DNA of 29,931 bases from Tepidiphilus sp. (lineage in GTDB: Bacteria; Pseudomonadota; Gammaproteobacteria; Burkholderiales; Rhodocyclaceae), in NCBI GenBank assembly GCA_028684345.1, contig JAQUGB010000004.1, forward strand, positions 1 to 29,931, in the 5' to 3' direction. The translations under genes and the position numbers were made by a program. How positions within the stretch are numbered: the stretch's first letter is position 1; every line of letters begins with the position of its first letter. Below the pieces are notes generated by a model. That model had not been told where the DNA came from. It worked only from the letters and a program-made list of their open reading frames with translations, and did not search any database. Shown here piece after piece: positions 27,427 through 29,931 of the stretch.

Positions 27427-28209
27427 ATGGAATATCAGGACATTCTCTACACCAAGGTCGATGGCGTGGCCACGATCACGATCAACCGCCCACAGCGCTA
27501 CAACGCCTTCCGCGCCCAGACTTGCGAGGAGATGATCCACGCCTTCAAAGATGCGGACTTCGACCGTGGCATCGGCGTGGTGGTACTCACCGGCGCGGGC
27601 GACAAGGCGTTCTGCACCGGTGGGGACCAAAGCACCCATGAGGGCGGCTACGGCGGACGCGGCGCCATCGGCCTGCCGATCGAGGAAGTGCAGAGCGTGA
27701 TTCGCGACATCGCCAAGCCGGTGATCGCCCGGGTGAACGGCTACGCGATCGGCGGCGGCAACGTGCTCGTGACGCTGTGCGATCTGGCGATCGCCTCCGA
27801 AACGGCGCAGTTCGGCCAGGTCGGCCCCAAGGTGGGCTCGGTGGATCCCGGATTCGGCACGGCACTGCTGGCACGCGTCGTGGGTGAGAAAAAGGCGCGC
27901 GAGATCTGGTACCTGTGCCGGCGCTACACGGCCCAGGAAGCGCTGGCCATGGGGCTCGTCAATGCCGTGGTGCCGCCCGAGCGGCTCGACGAGGAAGTGC
28001 GCCGCTGGTGCGACGAGATCCTGGAGAAGAGTCCGACCGCGATTGCGCTGGCGAAGAAGTCGTTCAACGTAGACACCGAAATGATTCGCGGCATGGGGGC
28101 GCTGGCGATGCAGGCGCTGCGCCTCTACTACGAGACGCCGGAATCGGCCGAAGGCGTGCGCGCGTTCCAGGAGAAACGCAAGCCCGATTTCCGCAAATAC
28201 GTCAAATGA
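27427..28209 (+). CDS. badI: 2-ketocyclohexanecarboxyl-CoA hydrolase (BadI-like, crotonase family)
   Basis: 260 residues. This MenB-like crotonase hydrolytically opens the ring of 2-ketocyclohexanecarboxyl-CoA to pimeloyl-CoA. Diagnostic segments are FCTGGDQSTHEGGY (CoA/oxyanion loop), GYAIGGGNVL, and FGQVGPKVGSVDPGFGT with Asp140 at the MenB-equivalent catalytic position. The C-terminus is EKRKPDFRKYVK with Tyr258, also expected to be catalytic. These match BadI rather than MenB. The ATG has GGAGCAAGAAG in front. It lies 26 bp after badH and 10 bp before the broken acyl-CoA dehydrogenase gene. Confidence 0.92.
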   Translation: MEYQDILYTKVDGVATITINRPQRYNAFRAQTCEEMIHAFKDADFDRGIGVVVLTGAGDKAFCTGGDQSTHEGGYGGRGAIGLPIEEVQSVIRDIAKPVIARVNGYAIGGGNVLVTLCDLAIASETAQFGQVGPKVGSVDPGFGTALLARVVGEKKAREIWYLCRRYTAQEALAMGLVNAVVPPERLDEEVRRWCDEILEKSPTAIALAKKSFNVDTEMIRGMGALAMQALRLYYETPESAEGVRAFQEKRKPDFRKYVK

Positions 28210-28219
28210 GGACGCGCCG

Positions 28220-28420
28220 ATGGTCCGGGACGAGGAGACCTTGACGCTTCTGCTCGACACGCTCGCGCGTTTCGTGCGCGAGCGCCTGGTGCCGGCTGAA
28301 GCGGAGGTGGCAGGCACCGATTCCATCCCCGAGGAGATCGTCGCCGAGATGCGCCGGCTGGGGCTCTTCGGCCTGACGATCGCAAAGGCAGCGCCCCTAG
28401 CCTCGGCGCAGCAGGCCTAG
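28220..28420 (+). pseudogene. Truncated acyl-CoA dehydrogenase (N-terminal 54 codons only)
   Basis: The frame reads 66 residues. Residues 1-54 (MVRDEETLTLLLDTLARF to MRRLGLFGLTI) are a typical acyl-CoA dehydrogenase N-terminal helix pair, which should continue with a PEEYGG-type segment and about 320 more residues. Instead, after 28381 the sequence turns to AKAAPLASAQQA and stops. No other frame nearby resumes the family sequence, so this is a deletion or rearrangement, not a frameshift. GAGGA precedes the ATG, so it may still be translated. The lost enzyme could have been a pimeloyl-CoA or cyclohexanecarboxyl-CoA dehydrogenase; this cannot be told from the fragment. Confidence 0.75.
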
Positions 28421-28433
28421 AAGGCAGCAAAAG

Positions 28434-28461
28434 TGGTGCACCGTTGCGCCACGATGGGGCG
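28434..28461 (+). promoter_or_regulatory. NtrC-like enhancer site
   Basis: TGCGCCA-CGA-TGGGGCG (28445-28461) fits the NtrC dyad TGCACCA-N3-TGGTGCA at 11 of 14 half-site positions. An additional TGGTGCA half-site precedes it at 28434-28440. Its centre is about 85 bp upstream of the start predicted from the sigma-54 promoter, an acceptable enhancer position. Confidence 0.55.
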
Positions 28462-28513
28462 AAGCATCCCAGGCGCTCCGACACCACTGCTTGAAAAACA
28501 ACGAAAAATATAT

Positions 28514-28529
28514 TGGCACGATATTTGCT
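28514..28529 (+). promoter_or_regulatory. Sigma-54 (-24/-12) promoter
   Basis: TGGCACGATATTTGCT matches the RpoN consensus TGGCAC-N5-TTGCW exactly, with the invariant GG and GC separated by the correct 10 bp. Transcription would start near 28540, about 25 nt before the ATG at 28565, leaving room for GGAGA. Confidence 0.85.
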
Positions 28530-28564
28530 AATAATTATCCGGTATCCTCGACCGGAGAACTTCC

Positions 28565-29329
28565 ATGAAATCCTTTGCCCTACCCCTGACGGCCGTTTTG
28601 TGTGCACTCCACGTCATCCCGTCCGCCCACGCCGAAGAGCCCCCCCAAAGCCCCTATTCGCTGAGTTTCTCGCTTGGCGCCACCAGTGATTATGTCTTTC
28701 GCGGCGTGTCGCAGACGCAAAACGAACCTGCCGTCCAAGGCGGTCTGGAATTCGCTCACGCCAGCGGTATCTACATTGGGCTGTGGGGTTCGAACGTCGC
28801 CTGGGTGAAAGATGGCGGCTACAAAGACGACAACAGTCTCGAAGTCGATCTCTACGGCGGTTTTCGTGGCAATTTCACCGAAGATTTCGGTTACGACGCG
28901 GGGATCATCACCTATTACTATCCTGGCAACAAGATTTCGGGGGCAACCGACCCGGATACGACGGAAGTCTACGCCAGCGTATCGTGGCGAACGATCTCCT
29001 TCAAGTATTCTCATGCGGTTTCCAAACACTCGTTTGGCTGGACGGCCGATGATGGAGGAAAAACGCGCGGCAGCTACTACCTCGATCTTTCCGGCACTTA
29101 CGATTTAGGGAGCGGCTGGAGCGTGCTCGCGCACGTTGGGTACCAAGACATCAAGGACAACGATGAGGCCTCCTACACCGACTGGAAGCTCGGTGTGAGC
29201 AAAGATCTCGGTTTCGGTGTCGTGTCACTGGCGTATACGGACACCGATGCCAGTAAGTCGGCCTATACCTGGGACCGCGAAGAAGTGGCCGATGCGAGAG
29301 TCGTCCTTTCCTTCCAAACGGGCTTTTGA
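28565..29329 (+). CDS. TorF/TIGR02001-type outer-membrane protein (putative porin)
   Basis: 254 residues. A signal peptide cleaves after SAHA (about residue 23). The mature protein begins with YSLSFSLGATSDYVFRGVSQTQNEPAVQGGLEFAH, the hallmark of the TIGR02001/TorF family, and is built of alternating amphipathic strands. It ends in Phe (VVLSFQTGF), the usual C-terminal signal for outer-membrane insertion. The family is annotated as putative porins; in many betaproteobacteria its members sit next to glnK-amtB. Here that pair is absent, but the promoter is sigma-54/NtrC-like, which suggests a link to nitrogen limitation. GGAGA precedes the ATG. Base composition looks lower in GC than its neighbours. 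Confidence 0.85.
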   Translation: MKSFALPLTAVLCALHVIPSAHAEEPPQSPYSLSFSLGATSDYVFRGVSQTQNEPAVQGGLEFAHASGIYIGLWGSNVAWVKDGGYKDDNSLEVDLYGGFRGNFTEDFGYDAGIITYYYPGNKISGATDPDTTEVYASVSWRTISFKYSHAVSKHSFGWTADDGGKTRGSYYLDLSGTYDLGSGWSVLAHVGYQDIKDNDEASYTDWKLGVSKDLGFGVVSLAYTDTDASKSAYTWDREEVADARVVLSFQTGF

Positions 29330-29481
29330 CCCTCGCCCTCCCCCGGCTGAGGTTCGTACTACACCGAAGCGCGGTGGGAGGGAGTTTCGAATCAGGGTGG
29401 CACGAGTGTGGATGAATCGCCGCCTCAGAACCCGAGTCGCGCGAACCACACCTCCACCACCTCCCCCTGCCGGCCGTCGCA

Positions 29482-29533
29482 AGCCCACGCCACGCCTCCG
29501 AGCTTGTGCCCGCAGCGCCTCCGGGCGTGGGCT
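29482..29533. repeat. 10-bp perfect inverted repeat (possible bidirectional terminator)
   Basis: AGCCCACGCC at 29482-29491 pairs perfectly with GGCGTGGGCT at 29524-29533 across a 32-nt loop. It lies between the convergent TorF and chemotaxis genes. There is no T-run on either side, so intrinsic termination is doubtful. The rest of the 255-bp gap shows no gene. Confidence 0.35.
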
Positions 29534-29584
29534 GCAGAGCGAGCGCAAGCGACGAGGGGCGATCGGGTGTGGAGTGAGCGAGCC

Positions 29585-29931
29585 TCACCGTACGCCGGTC
29601 ACACGGAAGCGCCGCATCGAAGCGCCCAGCTTGCCGGCGGCGTGCTTGACGCGGTCGACGCTTGCCGCGAGCATCGCCAATGAGCCGCGCATGCCATCGG
29701 CGATCGTTGCCAGGCGCTGCATCATGGAGCCGTTCGCGCGGCTGCGCTCGGCCACGCGCTCGATCACGCCCAGCAGTCGTTCGGCGAGTTCGTGCACCTC
29801 GCCCTGCTCGGAGACCGCTTCTTCGGCAAGCCGCAGACCGTTCTCGACGTCGGCCACGCCGGATTCCATGATCGAGACCGCCTCGCGCGCTCCGTGCTGG
29901 ATGCCCTCGATCTTGCCGCGGATGTCGCCGG
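29585..29931 (-). CDS. Methyl-accepting chemotaxis protein (C-terminal end, runs off the window)
   Basis: The last 115 codons are visible. They form a continuous coiled coil with heptad pattern, starting GDIRGKIEGIQHGAREAVSIMESGVADVENG, which is the second methylation-helix region of MCP signalling domains (the AV..ME.G...V..G pattern is diagnostic). It ends LGASMRRFRV plus four residues. The CheR/CheB-docking pentapeptide (NWETF-like) is absent, so adaptation enzymes would have to be tethered elsewhere. The ligand domain is outside the window. It is convergent with the TorF gene. Confidence 0.8.
   Translation of the reverse strand, partial: GDIRGKIEGIQHGAREAVSIMESGVADVENGLRLAEEAVSEQGEVHELAERLLGVIERVAERSRANGSMMQRLATIADGMRGSLAMLAASVDRVKHAAGKLGASMRRFRVTGVR

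Noticed and set aside
29330..29584. Overlapping minus-strand frames (107 and 145 codons) in the TorF/MCP gap
   Set aside because: Arg/Gly-rich translations with no start signal or family pattern. They also run into the TorF coding region in antisense.

Overview
The window is a GC-rich chromosomal segment of a betaproteobacterium. The strongest evidence is the gene order mreB-mreC-mreD-mrdA-rodA-rlpA-dacC-lipB-lipA, divergent from gatC-gatA-gatB, with cutA-dsbD nearby. That combination is typical of Rhodocyclales, Hydrogenophilales and relatives; Hydrogenophilaceae (Tepidiphilus-like) is my best guess, but it is not proven by the sequence. No rRNA, tRNA, CRISPR array or intact transposase was seen.

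Layout. Positions 1-1284 (minus) hold the start of a DUF2334/polysaccharide-deacetylase-like gene, translationally coupled to an upstream group-1 glycosyltransferase. Positions 1486-2351 (plus) encode two small envelope proteins, a SYLF-domain protein and a glycine-zipper lipoprotein. A CorC/HlyC-type CBS membrane protein (minus) is divergent from cutA-dsbD (plus). A Rep/UvrD helicase (minus) follows. Next comes a 570-bp non-coding gap containing a 143-bp IS5-like MITE with a 4-bp target duplication, and then an MFS transporter. From 19277 down to 9958 runs the rod-shape/elongasome cluster (MreBCD, PBP2, RodA, RlpA, D,D-carboxypeptidase) ending in lipoate biosynthesis (LipB, LipA). Its genes are joined by ATGA/GTGA/TGATG overlaps or gaps of about 50 bp or less. 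GatCAB, which makes Gln-tRNA(Gln)/Asn-tRNA(Asn) by transamidation, runs the other way. After it lie an unassigned 514-residue protein with a degenerate PilZ-like C-terminal half and a PhoB-PhoR two-component system with its own Pho box.

The accessory part is 26371-29584. It carries badH and badI, the two enzymes that oxidise 2-hydroxycyclohexanecarboxyl-CoA and cleave the ring to pimeloyl-CoA. They are followed by an acyl-CoA dehydrogenase gene cut off after about 54 codons, so this looks like the remnant of a larger alicyclic/aromatic acid operon. Right behind the break is a textbook sigma-54 promoter with an NtrC-like site, driving a TorF/TIGR02001-type outer-membrane protein. This suggests nitrogen-controlled expression of a putative porin. 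The window ends in the C-terminus of a methyl-accepting chemotaxis protein.

Most of the window is conserved housekeeping. The points most worth following are the nitrogen-regulated TorF promoter, the broken badHI operon, the MITE and the PilZ-like orphan. I saw no convincing evidence of a wholly new multi-gene system.
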